A stretch of 13,192 nucleotides of DNA from contig LTDK01000062.1 of NCBI GenBank assembly GCA_001642415.1, forward strand, positions 1-13,192, written 5' to 3'. Below the pieces are notes generated by a model. That model saw nothing but the letters and a program-made list of their open reading frames with translations, was not told the DNA's origin and made no database searches. The first letter of the stretch is position 1. The number at the start of each line of letters is the position of its first letter. This document shows positions 1 through 6,732 of this stretch, one piece after another. The DNA comes from Nematocida ironsii. Taxonomy: Eukaryota; Microsporidia. The position numbers and the translations under genes were made by a program.

Positions 1-993
1 TGTTATTATATTTTCACTCTTTTTCTCATCAGATATTTGTTCATTCAGTAGTTCATATACTGCTCTTACAAACTCTTCATACATCTCCACACTGTCTATA
101 TATTCAAAAAAGTATGACTGAATAAGAAATTTAGGATTGCACAGAAAATTCCCTGTTAAGAACTCTTTGTATGTAGTAGGCATTGAGAACTCTTCTGGTA
201 CTTTTAAGCAGTAAGATGGGTTTGTATTAACAAGACTCTTGAAGAAGTTCACTATCTCTTCTGTTTTCTTCTGGTATACTGGCTCGGCAGTATTATCCTC
301 TTCTTCTTTGCTCTTTATATTCATACTTAAGTTGACATGGAACCCTTCTTTCATCTTTATTCTTTTTTCTTCTGGCTCACTATTACTATCCTTTTCTTCT
401 TCTAATTCTTCTGTTTCTTTCTTCTTTAGAACAAGTATTTTATTTTTATTGTTCTCTTCATCTACTACTATTTCAATGGGAATATTTATCCCTTCAGAGA
501 GAAGAAATAAAGAAGCCAATAAATTCAAACTATCTGGCTTGTCTTTGTATTCTTTTAAGAACCGAGTGAATGAGTCACTCTTCTCTGACTCAATAGATAA
601 ATACCTATCCTCTGATGGGAACATATTAATTAATTGCTGTGTGAATGCTTGCATATATTCATTAGAATCCTTACGTATGGTAGACCCATACCCACCAACT
701 TGGTTTCCATCTCCATTTATGGCATGTAGATATCCTCGTAAATTCTTTATATATCCACTTCTCTCCATAATGCACTGATAGAATGGAGAAAGCCCACCTT
801 CTGGGTGTATTAATAATGTGCCATCTTTATCTTCTAGTTCCATTTTCTGTATAATTCTAGCATCCCTTGTTTCTAACCTTGTACATATACTATGTATCAT
901 CAGTAATAGTGTTAGTGTTATAAGTATATTATTCTTTAATGTGTTTCTTATTATAAATGTATTATTCTTTAATCTATTGTCTCTCTCTTTCAT
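1..993 (-). CDS. Secreted-type large gene family protein, 5' part (331 codons, runs off window)
   Basis: The minus strand is open from an ATG at 993 to the left edge, so the C-terminus lies outside the window. I identify it as a gene because it is clearly paralogous to the 937-aa protein at 9750-12563. Shared blocks include LLIHP plus a nearby LSP (about residues 60-70), a MFPS...LSI block (124-134), ALFLLSE/SLFLLSE followed by IPI (161-173) and a long block at 272-325 with FL-IQSY, E-IDS and AVYELLN. Residues 22-37 are hydrophobic (ILITLTLLLMIHSI) behind a basic start, which fits a signal peptide or anchor. Residues 191-245 are a Glu/Lys-rich insert absent from the paralog. No catalytic motif is recognised. 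A secreted or host-exposed role, as for Nematocida large gene families, is inference. The retrotransposon lies about 100 bp upstream in divergent orientation. Confidence 0.8.
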   Translation of the reverse strand, partial: MKERDNRLKNNTFIIRNTLKNNILITLTLLLMIHSICTRLETRDARIIQKMELEDKDGTLLIHPEGGLSPFYQCIMERSGYIKNLRGYLHAINGDGNQVGGYGSTIRKDSNEYMQAFTQQLINMFPSEDRYLSIESEKSDSFTRFLKEYKDKPDSLNLLASLFLLSEGINIPIEIVVDEENNKNKILVLKKKETEELEEEKDSNSEPEEKRIKMKEGFHVNLSMNIKSKEEEDNTAEPVYQKKTEEIVNFFKSLVNTNPSYCLKVPEEFSMPTTYKEFLTGNFLCNPKFLIQSYFFEYIDSVEMYEEFVRAVYELLNEQISDEKKSENIIT

Positions 994-1022
994 ATTTAAA
1001 TTGGATTTAAATTATCTTTCTT

Positions 1023-1053
1023 TTATACTTTGCAAGGCATAAATAATATTTTA
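1023..1053 (-). promoter_or_regulatory. Conserved leader block with a 5-codon upstream ORF
   Basis: Minus positions 1053-1028 match plus positions 13113-13138 over 26 nt with one mismatch. The block contains an ATG followed by four codons and TAA (1040-1023), and the right-edge copy has the same five-codon ORF with the same length. It ends 29 nt before the ATG of the left-edge family gene. It could be a family promoter or 5' leader element; a translated upstream ORF is possible but unproven. Confidence 0.45.
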
Positions 1054-1089
1054 ATTTTAATAAATCATGCATAGTTCACAGTTCATATA

Positions 1090-1094
1090 CTTTG
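1090..1094. repeat. Target-site duplication, left copy (CTTTG)
   Basis: CTTTG directly precedes the 5' LTR and is repeated exactly at 5941-5945, directly after the 3' LTR. A 5-bp duplication is typical of Ty3/Gypsy integration. Its exact adjacency to both ends of the LTR homology fixes the element boundaries. Confidence 0.88.
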
Positions 1095-1264
1095 TGTTGG
1101 TTTTGGATAGTGAGATCCAGAGTGTCAAAACAAAGTGATAATGTTAGAAGTGTCAAAATGTGAGAATGACAGCTTTTGTGATTGGAAGTCGTCTATATAA
1201 GGACGACGAGGATTTAATAAAGAACAAGTTTTCGTATGTCTAAGCCTTACAGGAAAAAACAGCT
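1095..1264 (+). repeat. 5' LTR (170 bp)
   Basis: It is identical to 5771-5940 except at 1122 and 1143. It starts TGTTGG and, judged by the flanking duplication, ends ACAGCT rather than the usual CA; a TGTT/AACA inverted pair would place the end 3 bp earlier, at 1261, but that removes the target duplication. It carries a TATA box, an AATAAA and the first nine full codons of Gag. Confidence 0.93.
1181..1221 (+). promoter_or_regulatory. LTR promoter and polyadenylation signals
   Basis: TATATAA is at 1194-1200, with ATTGG (an inverted CCAAT box) at 1181-1185. The TATA box sits in the 8-nt centre of a perfect 6-bp inverted repeat, GTCGTC (1188-1193) and GACGAC (1202-1207). AATAAA follows at 1216-1221. 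A start about 25-30 nt after the TATA would lie near 1220-1226, leaving a very short leader before the Gag ATG at 1236. In the 3' LTR the same AATAAA (5892-5897) can direct 3' end formation. Confidence 0.7.
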
Positions 1265-1670
1265 AGAAGAAGACACAGATGCTACTTCCCAGCCATCGCG
1301 GGAATATAATACAGGGGACTACGGGCGCTCTGAGGTGGCAGCGGTGCTGAGGAGAATTGACTATGAGCATGGGCGCAAGGCTGTGGATGAAGCCTTTTTC
1401 TACCTTGAGACGTCGTTTGCCACATGGCCAAGTTGGAGTGCCCCAGCTAAACTCGGACTTTGGATGTACGAGACTGGGAGTCTACCTGGGTCCCACATGA
1501 AGGACATCCTAACGGAGTCCCGGACCCAAGTCACCCGGATGGATAAACCCAGTGAGGATTGGACTAATGAGGACTGGAAGAGTTTCTTGGAGCATATGTT
1601 GGAATATATAGAAAAAAGGAAAAAGTCAGTTTTGGTAAAACCCCCGAGAATACAAGATTTCCGAGAATAG
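1236..1670 (+). CDS. gag: Gag-like protein, N-terminal part of Gag (144 aa)
   Basis: This is the first ORF of the retrotransposon. The ATG at 1236 lies inside the 5' LTR, and the first 29 nt of the ORF are LTR sequence. The start is basic (SKPYRKKQ) and the body is rich in Trp, Glu and Lys (TWPSW, W76, DWTNEDW), which is compatible with a capsid-type helical protein, but I recognise no specific Gag motif. It stops at TAG 1668-1670 and lacks the zinc knuckle, which is encoded in the next frame (1984-2025). The following frame is open from 1639, before this stop, and reads on with similar composition. ORF1 therefore looks like the front half of Gag, separated from the back half by a +1 frame change. 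Role by position: virus-like particle structural protein. Confidence 0.7.
   Translation: MSKPYRKKQLEEDTDATSQPSREYNTGDYGRSEVAAVLRRIDYEHGRKAVDEAFFYLETSFATWPSWSAPAKLGLWMYETGSLPGSHMKDILTESRTQVTRMDKPSEDWTNEDWKSFLEHMLEYIEKRKKSVLVKPPRIQDFRE
1639..1670 (+). other. Gag/Pol frame overlap, candidate +1 frameshift or disabling indel
   Basis: The ORF1 frame stays open to the TAG at 1668-1670, and the Pol frame is open from 1639 just after a TAA at 1636-1638. Moving from the first to the second needs +1 (or -2), the direction used by Ty1 and Ty3. Two sites fit: CCC-CCG-A at 1641-1647, where a proline tRNA can re-pair one base on within CCCCC, and GAA-TAG-G at 1665-1671, where a stop codon sits in the ribosomal A site. 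A one-base change in the CCCCC run would look the same. Confidence 0.5.
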
Positions 1671-1758
1671 GAGAACTCAGCAGTATCAAACGTGGGCCGC
1701 AGTCTTTGAGGCCTACGTCAGAAGGAACCAATACACCTATCAGCAAGTACTGACAGAT

Positions 1759-4700
1759 ATGACCAGATCCCCCATAAACTACCCACCAGAAGCCAGAGCG
1801 ACATGGCAGGCCGCAGCCGGTGATGCAGCCTTAGCAGAAAAGGAATTATATGAGTTATGCGTGCTTATGGACACACAGCAGAAGGAGGCAAGGCCTACTA
1901 TGGGACGGCGGTCTGAGGAACAGAGAGGAAGGTATCAGAAGCGTAGAGACACCCGAGATTCACGTCAGAAGTTTACTGGAAGTTGTAATTACTGCCACAA
2001 GATGGGACATAAAGAGGTGGCATGTAGAAAGAAAGTATGGGATGCACAAAGACCTTCAAAGGGATTATTTAACAAGACAGCACCAAATAGTGGAAGACTA
2101 GACTCTGGGTCAATCCTGGCATGTGCAGGAAAGGCATCAGAGTTTATAAGCAAGAGACCAGTGCAGAGTAAGATTGAGATGAATGGAATTAATGTGGTTG
2201 TCATATGTGGCACTGGTGCAGCAGAAACTGTAATATCTTGGAAGATGTATGAGAAACTGAAGAATGGTAATAATGAATTGAAGTTGTATCCAAGGCAACA
2301 GGAATGGCAGACTGCTAGTCAAACACCCCTGATATCGAAGTACTATACGTTGATGGAAGTCAGGCGAGGTGATATAGCGATACAAGACGCTATGATAGTC
2401 ATTGGAGAGAATTTTGGTGAAGTAATTTTATTAGGACGCAACCTTCTTCCGAAGTTGTGCATAGATCTCGTAGAAACAGGACCAGTCACGCATGACAGGT
2501 TAGAAGCAGGAGAAGAGATAGGCATTGGATATGCAAGTACACCAGTGAAACGACAAGGAAATCTGATGAGGAACATAGAAGATGTTATTGCCAAGGAAGA
2601 ACTAGATGGACCATTGACTGCAAGTCAAGTGGAGCACATCTCAGCAGAAGCTAAGAAACAATTACAGAGATATGTGGAAGCTATCCCTCATGATAAGAAG
2701 ATTGAAATTGCAGAGATTAATACAGCAGATGGTCGTTATGCAAGTGAATACCGGTACATGGCACCTGACAGAATTAAGATTGCTCAGGATTTAATTACAG
2801 GCTTGGTTCAGCAAGGATTTATGGAAGAAACGATCGCAGGAAAGTGGTTGATACCCACAAGACTTACTAGGAAGCCTAATGGTTCTTGGAGGTTTTGTCT
2901 GGATCTGAAGAAGTTGAATGACTTAGTGGAGCAGGATAATTACCCTTTGCCAGAGTCACATGCAATATTTGATAGTATGCATGGTAAGAAGTTATTTTCA
3001 GTATTAGATATTAGCGATGGGTTCTTCAGGGTCCCTTTGAGAAAGGAGGACCGAGTCAAAACCACATGCAAGATTGGAAACAAGATGTACCGTATGAAAG
3101 TATTACCGATGGGATTCAAGAATTCACCTGCAATATTTCAAAGGATTATGGATACTATGTTACAAGAACAGTTGGAAACAGGACAAGTCAAGGTGTACAT
3201 TGATGATATTGTGATAGCTACAGAAGATGCTAAAGAACATTTGGAGGTGTTACAAGCAGTATTGAAGATACTCAAGGAACACGGTATGGAGATTAACTGG
3301 GATAAAGTTAAGTTAATGCGTGAGGAAGTGAAGTTCCTAGGGCACCTACTTAGTATGAACAGGATAAGGCCAACAGATGAGAGAATAGCGGAGGTAATGA
3401 AGATACCACCACCATCAAACTTGAAGCAAGTAAGGAGCTTCTTAGGAAAGGTTAATTATATGAGCCGACACATATGTGACGTGTCGCAGCTGAAAGCACC
3501 ATTAAATGAGTTAACTAAGAAAGGAGTACCCTTCGTGTGGAAGGAGGAGCATCAAGAAGCATTCATGAAGATTAAGAGTGCAGTAGCTAAGGTGATCGCA
3601 GTGACGATACCGGATCCAAATAAGAAGGTCACATTGGAAACAGATGCATCTGGCACAGGTATGGATGCAGTGCTTAAACAAGAAGGAAAGCTTATAGGAT
3701 TTTATTCAACGAGGTTGACACCTACACAACAGAGGTATACAATTACAGAGAGAGAGCTTTTGGCTATAGTTTGGGCTATGGATAGATGTAAACATTATTT
3801 GTTAGGACAATGTTTTGATGTTATAACTGATCATAAAGCAATTGAGGCTTATTTTACTAAGAAGGACAGAGAGTTCGGGAATGATAGAATATCAAGGTGG
3901 ATGCAGGCGCTAGAAAATTTTAACTTTACGCCAAGATATCGTCCGGGGGAGGACATGACATTTGTAGACGCATTGTCACGTTTATACGAAGGAACTTCAT
4001 ATGAGTCGGAAGATCCGAAGGTTATGGCGTGCGTTATGGCCGTCATGGATGAGATAGATCAGCAGATATTGGATATTCATAAAGAGTTAAACCATAGGAA
4101 GGCAATCTTGAAGGATTTGGCCAGTAGGAATATCAAAGTAACAGCCACACAGTTAAGGAATGTATTAGATACATGCAGAGAATGTTTGGAAAGAGACAAC
4201 CAGTTTATGAGACACAACCGGTATATAGATACTACGGAACCCGGAGAGTTAATGGGCGTAGATTTAATGGAGTACCAGAATCGGTATATATTTGTAATGA
4301 TTGATTATTTCAGTAGAATGGCGTTTGGATTTGACCTGTTAAGGAAGGATGCCAATCGAGCCAGGTCGTGCATTGACCGTGTATTTAAAGCATTCCCTTT
4401 CAAAAAGATTATTGTCGATAAAGGTCGTGAGTTTGATAATGCCTTAGTCAAGGAGTGGGCGGTACAGAACCAGGTGGAAATACATTACCGGCCTGCATAT
4501 TATCATGAAGGAACTGGGAGAATCGAAAGACTTAACCAGACTGTTCGCAAGTCACTGAACCGGACTAGGGGGCCTTTACGGAAGAAATTACAAGGGGTGT
4601 TGCACGGGTACAATCACACCCATCACCGGGCAGTTGGGATGTTGCCAACGGAAGCCGCGAAGCCAAGCAGGCGAGCCGAGGTTGCTGCTGCTGTGGAGAT

Positions 4701-4911
4701 CTATAAGAAGGAATTCGGGACACCTAGAGAGGATACCCTAGAGGTTGGACAGAAGGTCCTCATACGGAAGACACTCCGCAATAAAGATGATAAACACTTC
4801 GAGGAGGAAGGTGAGGTTGTGGCTCGGTCGGGAGCAATGTCATATCAAGTAAAGACAGGTAATGGTAAGGTTGTCAACAAGAATAGAAATCAGTTGAAAC
4901 TGTGTAGGTAA
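1759..4911 (+). CDS. pol: Gag C-terminus/Pol polyprotein: zinc knuckle, protease, RT, RNase H, integrase
   Basis: This 1050-aa ORF carries the retrotransposon enzymes. The CCHC zinc knuckle is C76, C79, H84, C89, which binds RNA in Gag nucleocapsid. The protease region (about 139-231) has CGTGA at 150-154 and the second motif VILLGRNLL at 222-230; the family's catalytic Asp is Gly151. In RT (about 330-510), D417 lies in LDISDG, followed by LPMGFKNSP at 449-457 and catalytic YIDD at 480-483. RNase H (about 615-730) shows D629, the ERELLA glutamate (E666) and D691. Integrase has the H774, H779, C806, C809 zinc site, the catalytic triad D835, D887, E923 with 35-residue spacing, and an SH3-like tail (995-1050). 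No chromodomain is seen. The ATG at 1759 is simply the first Met; the frame is open from 1639 and probably continues from Gag. Order and motifs make Ty3/Gypsy assignment firm. Confidence 0.95.
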   Translation: MTRSPINYPPEARATWQAAAGDAALAEKELYELCVLMDTQQKEARPTMGRRSEEQRGRYQKRRDTRDSRQKFTGSCNYCHKMGHKEVACRKKVWDAQRPSKGLFNKTAPNSGRLDSGSILACAGKASEFISKRPVQSKIEMNGINVVVICGTGAAETVISWKMYEKLKNGNNELKLYPRQQEWQTASQTPLISKYYTLMEVRRGDIAIQDAMIVIGENFGEVILLGRNLLPKLCIDLVETGPVTHDRLEAGEEIGIGYASTPVKRQGNLMRNIEDVIAKEELDGPLTASQVEHISAEAKKQLQRYVEAIPHDKKIEIAEINTADGRYASEYRYMAPDRIKIAQDLITGLVQQGFMEETIAGKWLIPTRLTRKPNGSWRFCLDLKKLNDLVEQDNYPLPESHAIFDSMHGKKLFSVLDISDGFFRVPLRKEDRVKTTCKIGNKMYRMKVLPMGFKNSPAIFQRIMDTMLQEQLETGQVKVYIDDIVIATEDAKEHLEVLQAVLKILKEHGMEINWDKVKLMREEVKFLGHLLSMNRIRPTDERIAEVMKIPPPSNLKQVRSFLGKVNYMSRHICDVSQLKAPLNELTKKGVPFVWKEEHQEAFMKIKSAVAKVIAVTIPDPNKKVTLETDASGTGMDAVLKQEGKLIGFYSTRLTPTQQRYTITERELLAIVWAMDRCKHYLLGQCFDVITDHKAIEAYFTKKDREFGNDRISRWMQALENFNFTPRYRPGEDMTFVDALSRLYEGTSYESEDPKVMACVMAVMDEIDQQILDIHKELNHRKAILKDLASRNIKVTATQLRNVLDTCRECLERDNQFMRHNRYIDTTEPGELMGVDLMEYQNRYIFVMIDYFSRMAFGFDLLRKDANRARSCIDRVFKAFPFKKIIVDKGREFDNALVKEWAVQNQVEIHYRPAYYHEGTGRIERLNQTVRKSLNRTRGPLRKKLQGVLHGYNHTHHRAVGMLPTEAAKPSRRAEVAAAVEIYKKEFGTPREDTLEVGQKVLIRKTLRNKDDKHFEEEGEVVARSGAMSYQVKTGNGKVVNKNRNQLKLCR

Positions 4912-5176
4912 TGCGGACATGATGATGTCGATAGGAGAGGGACGATAAAGTCTAATGCTGATCTGTGTGGAGATCGTGGCACGCGTCACTATGGGATTCA
5001 ACAAATCTAAATCATACTTACTTCTTGGACCTTTGTTTAATGCGGCCCAATGGTAGCGCTGTGGAGTAGCTAACTCAGTACTAGAAGTGACCTTGAAGGA
5101 CGTCGGAGGAGGAGGTAGAGGATCTTGCATAGCCTGACCAAGTGGAGTGTTAGTAAAGATACACTGCCAGGGTTTC

Positions 5177-5548
5177 GGTGTGGGTCGAAGACGAAAGGGC
5201 TCCCCACAGCCAAGAAGTCTGAACATAGTTCAATGACTTAGGATGAGATCCTCGATATGAAATGCGGTGTGGGTCGAAGACGAAAGGGCTCCCCACAGCC
5301 AAGAAGTCTGAACATAGTTCAATGACTTAGAATGAGATCCTCGATATGAAATGCGGCATGGGTGGAGAGTGCTCCCCATGGCCAAGAAGTCCGAACGCGG
5401 TTCGTCGACTTGGGACGTGGTCCTACATAGTGGTTGGAACATTGAAGTGCTGGTACAGAGATACACACTGTCAATGCGGCATGGGTGGAGAGTGCTCCCC
5501 ATGGCCAAGAAGTCCGAACGCGGTTCGTCGACTTAAGGACGAGGTCCT
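5177..5548 (+). repeat. Four tandem copies of a three-hairpin RNA module
   Basis: Units start at 5177, 5266, 5355 and 5478 (period 89, 89, 123). Units A and B are nearly identical (one difference, 5242 G against 5331 A); C and D form a second type. Each holds hairpin I (TGTGGG/CCCACA in A and B; CATGGG/CCCATG in C and D), hairpin II (outer arms AAGTC/GACTT, inner arms TGAAC/GTTCA or CGAAC/GTTCG) and hairpin III (AGGAT/ATCCT or AGGAC/GTCCT, with a GAG loop). Loops vary while arms change in compensating pairs. Unit B has one broken pair in hairpin III, and unit C a G-T pair at its base. Unit C carries an extra segment after hairpin III with an AGTG...CACT pair (about 5438-5470), which resembles the sequence just before unit A (about 5145-5168). 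Confidence 0.85.
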
Positions 5549-5763
5549 AGGTAGGAGTCTGGCTCTGCGGAGCAGCTCTACTTACAGCGTAGTGAAACGC
5601 TTGGTGATGATGGCATAACGGAGTAGACTAGGTTCCTGTGGACAGGCTAGGCGGGTGATTAGCAGCGAGCTGTGAACACCTAATCTTCGGTAATTGCAAA
5701 GAAGGAAGCTGGATCAAAAAAAACCTAGATCAGCTGAATCCTATTATATAGAATCCCGCTTGC

Positions 5764-5770
5764 GAGGGGA
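5764..5770 (+). other. Polypurine tract
   Basis: GAGGGGA immediately precedes the 3' LTR, the position where plus-strand DNA synthesis is primed in LTR elements. It is short (7 nt), as in other Ty3-like elements, and its position supports the LTR boundary at 5771. Confidence 0.7.
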
Positions 5771-5940
5771 TGTTGGTTTTGGATAGTGAGATCCAGAATG
5801 TCAAAACAAAGTGATAATTTTAGAAGTGTCAAAATGTGAGAATGACAGCTTTTGTGATTGGAAGTCGTCTATATAAGGACGACGAGGATTTAATAAAGAA
5901 CAAGTTTTCGTATGTCTAAGCCTTACAGGAAAAAACAGCT
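5771..5940 (+). repeat. 3' LTR (170 bp)
   Basis: It matches 1095-1264 at 168 of 170 positions without gaps. The TATA box is at 5870-5876, the flanking inverted repeat at 5864-5869 and 5878-5883, and AATAAA at 5892-5897. The Gag start codon copy at 5912 opens a 27-codon frame that runs into host DNA and stops at 5993-5995. Confidence 0.94.
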
Positions 5941-5945
5941 CTTTG
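5941..5945. repeat. Target-site duplication, right copy (CTTTG)
   Basis: This is an exact copy of 1090-1094, directly after the last base shared by the two LTRs. Confidence 0.88.
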
Positions 5946-6705
5946 AAATAGAATTAATATCAAGCTATCACTCTTTTAATTTAGAATTTTTATAAGTTGT
6001 AAATAACTATATTTATCAATATGCCATACTTATAATACTACACAAGAACACCCCATAAAATAAAAAAAACAGGCAAGTTCGCAAAGAAGAACAGAATAAG
6101 ATGAGAGAGATTCACATCATCATAAAACAATATAAGACAATATAAGTCTATCCAAGAAGAAAGCAGGCAGTGCTCCACGCATTACTAAAAGGACACAAAG
6201 TATAAGTATATTACTGTGTAAAGAAAAAAAAGAATATATATGTGAGAGAGAAGCAAATAACACCAAGAAGAACTAAAAGATATAAAGAATTCGATAATAA
6301 TCAGCCATGGGGAGTACAAGAATTGAATGTGAATGATGTTTTAGTGAATCTAGCACTGGGCATGTAAAGGATAAATATTTATATTTTTAATACCTTGAGT
6401 GCTTATATTACAATTCTTAATACTCATATTGTTTTTAGTAGCAGAATATAAAATTAATTAGCATGCAAGAATGCATTGTTAATTAAGACATAAATATACA
6501 ACAGTAGCCTATTTTTATCAGAATGAGTCACAAATCAATATTTGATTTATTGGCTCTCTACGAACATACAGAGACCATATACTGTTTGGTGGCTGTATCG
6601 CTTCTTGTGGTGCAATAGAACAATTAGTGTGATAGTAATATAAAGGTGAGCATCATTTGTGATGTAGATGTGTATGTATCGATCATAAATGATAGGGTTA
6701 CACAC
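5946..6705. other. AT-rich intergenic region, no convincing gene
   Basis: Host DNA that adjoined position 1094 before the insertion. Many stops occur in all frames. Purine-rich tracts fill about 6060-6300. A 53-codon frame without any start codon (6206-6367) and a 31-codon ATG ORF (6523-6618) are the longest open stretches I followed; neither is supported as a gene. A block near 6445-6463 (AGAATATAAAATTAATTA) recurs near 12886-12903. ATCATTT/AAATGAT arms flank about 6653-6693, upstream of the next promoter. Confidence 0.6.
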
Positions 6706-6732
6706 TATATAAGGATTTCTGAAATTTAAGAA
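6706..6732 (+). promoter_or_regulatory. TATA box and leader of the 665-aa gene
   Basis: TATATAA at 6706-6712 lies only 20 nt before the first ATG (6733). A normal TATA-to-start distance would put the transcript start at or after that ATG, making the second Met (ATG at 6748) a real alternative. The following AAGGATTTCT and ATTTAAGA elements are nearly repeated on the minus strand upstream of the 937-aa gene (12606-12585). Confidence 0.55.

Larger units (their letters stand above)
4912..5770 (+). other. Retrotransposon 3' non-coding region, highly structured
   Basis: No convincing ORF is found between the Pol stop and the 3' LTR. It is dense in potential hairpins. Besides the repeat array at 5177-5548, examples are GACAT/ATGTC just after the stop (near 4916), GCTC-TGCG-GAGC (5562-5573), a two-step CTAG...CCTG-TGGA-CAGG...CTAG stem (5628-5650), GATTAG/CTAATC (5657-5685) and AGCT-GATC/GATC-AGCT with one bulge (5707-5735). 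As part of the genomic RNA it might act in packaging, dimerisation, stability or reverse transcription. That role is inference. Confidence 0.65.
1095..5940 (+). mobile_element. Ty3/Gypsy (Metaviridae) LTR retrotransposon, 4846 bp, full length
   Basis: Two 170-bp direct LTRs (1095-1264 and 5771-5940) flank an internal region with Gag-like and Pol ORFs in the order zinc knuckle, protease, RT, RNase H, integrase. That order is diagnostic of Ty3/Gypsy rather than Ty1/Copia. A CTTTG duplication borders it, a purine-rich tract abuts the 3' LTR, and no env or chromodomain is seen. The LTRs differ at only two positions (1122 G against 5798 A; 1143 G against 5819 T) with no indels, so the insertion is recent. 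Two possible defects are present: a Gag frame change at 1639-1670 and a Gly in place of the protease catalytic Asp. The element is visibly richer in G+C than its flanks. An obvious tRNA primer-binding site (starting TGG) is not found after the 5' LTR. Confidence 0.95.

Noticed and set aside
239..1042. Plus-strand ORFs of 179 and 74 aa
   Set aside because: They lie antisense to the left-edge family gene, whose minus-strand frame shows clear paralogy to the 937-aa protein.
4840..5508. Minus-strand ORFs over the Pol end and the repeat array
   Set aside because: They arise from Pol antisense and from repeat units read in one frame; no domain, and the repeat's conservation follows RNA stems rather than codons.
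5509..5535. tRNA-like B box (GGTTCG) in units C and D
   Set aside because: The rest of the B box does not fit and no acceptor or anticodon arms can be drawn; the bases form hairpin II instead.
5177..5548. CRISPR-like array
   Set aside because: Units are about 89 nt, adjacent, and diverged in compensating pairs; no short repeats with unique spacers, and the context is a eukaryotic retrotransposon.
5346..5618. Plus-strand ORFs over the repeat array
   Set aside because: The repeated peptide reflects the DNA repeat; units differ in length by numbers not divisible by three (89-nt period).
4912..5770. Hammerhead ribozyme, as in some retroelements
   Set aside because: The CTGATGA and GAAA core elements do not occur together in the needed arrangement.
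6206..6367. 53-codon open frame
   Set aside because: No start codon in frame and a low-complexity Lys-rich beginning; at most a gene remnant.
6523..6618. 31-codon ATG ORF
   Set aside because: Short enough to arise by chance, no homolog in the window, and no promoter signal of its own recognised.
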